Shown: positions 63,912 to 64,000 of the stretch, in pieces | Position numbering within the stretch: position 1 is the stretch's first letter | How the letters are laid out: every line of letters begins with the position of its first letter | DNA from: Roseburia sp. 499 | GTDB lineage: Bacteria; Bacillota; Clostridia; Lachnospirales; Lachnospiraceae | Length of the DNA: 64,000 bases | Reading direction: 5' to 3' | Assembly: GCF_001940225.2 (NCBI RefSeq) | Contig: NZ_CP135164.1 | Span: forward strand, 2,728,001 to 2,792,000 | Notes under the pieces: model-generated | What the model saw: the letters and a program-made list of their open reading frames with translations, nothing else | The model's database searches: none | Told to the model about the DNA's origin: nothing | Translations under genes and position numbers: made by a program

Positions 63912-64000
63912 TTAAAGCATTTTATCAATCATTGCAAGAACTTCTTTGCCTAATTTCTCTGATTTTTCATCAGCATCTGCAATGGATGTTCCCTTTACAC
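63912..64000 (-). CDS. C-terminal end of an unidentified protein (cut by window edge)
   Basis: An open minus-strand frame enters from the window edge and stops at 63912. The visible tail VKGTSIADADEKSEKLGKEV then LAMIDKML is helical, similar in style to the last helix of flavodoxin-like oxidoreductases. The assignment is a guess. Confidence 0.45.
   Translation of the reverse strand, partial: VKGTSIADADEKSEKLGKEVLAMIDKML

Overview
The window looks like chromosome of a spore-forming, low-GC Firmicute, most likely a gut Lachnospiraceae (Blautia/Dorea/Coprococcus-like). Reasons: sporulation genes (dpaA/dpaB, spoIIE, yabP, yabQ, a YtvI-like protein), an archaeal-type ProRS under a T-box, a SAM-I riboswitch before metK, an FtsH–Hpt–TilS–SpoIIE–DivIC–YabQ–YabP–RqcP–HU cluster, and AT-rich promoters with strong consensus boxes. 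The genus is inference.

Layout. 0-3.5 kb: a chemoreceptor, an IS200-type insertion with tnpA, and a scar holding the 3' end of a second secA and the 5' end of a uvrB. 3.5-9 kb: intact secA, a TSCPD protein, and an SGNH/MBOAT pair that probably O-acylates a surface polymer. 9.2-9.6 kb: an apparent orphan non-coding RNA gene with a consensus promoter and a 13-bp terminator. 9.6-22 kb: T-box/proS, a GGDEF protein, a YtvI-like permease, a pseudouridine synthase, a two-component system, an HD-GYP protein, SAM-I/metK, murA and a shikimate-kinase-like NTPase. 22-33.5 kb: an ABC exporter with rsgA, a LytTR–LiaF-like–DUF3783–dGTPase–1-phosphofructokinase operon, dipicolinate synthase, a GH25 lysozyme and a truncated sigma-70-like protein. 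33.6-45.7 kb: a DUF4160 pair, an EFR1/MarR operon, two ABC/FtsX systems, a nicotinamidase-like hydrolase and a decayed metallo-beta-lactamase.

45.8-53.3 kb is the most interesting part: a 7.5-kb integrated element bounded by 29-bp direct repeats, inserted at the 3' end of a tRNA-Leu(UAA) gene. It encodes a tyrosine integrase, two XRE regulators, two exported low-complexity proteins, a run of small unknown genes, and a two-domain HUH/superfamily-3 helicase Rep like that of eukaryotic CRESS-DNA viruses. Just upstream of rep is a 9-bp stem-loop whose loop carries TAGTATTAC, the nick-site nonanucleotide type of circoviruses, flanked by TGTCTGG iterons. I read this as an integrated rolling-circle 'pCRESS-like' plasmid with its origin. 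It also separates the tRNA operon from its original terminator and brings a substitute.

53.3-64 kb: tRNA-Leu and tRNA-Tyr with their promoter, a GH13 alpha-glucan hydrolase, then the ftsH/hpt/tilS/spoIIE/divIC/yabQ/yabP/rqcP/hup cluster. The window ends inside a further gene.

Coordinates of CDS starts were adjusted to the codon with the best ribosome-binding site where the longest open frame was implausible.
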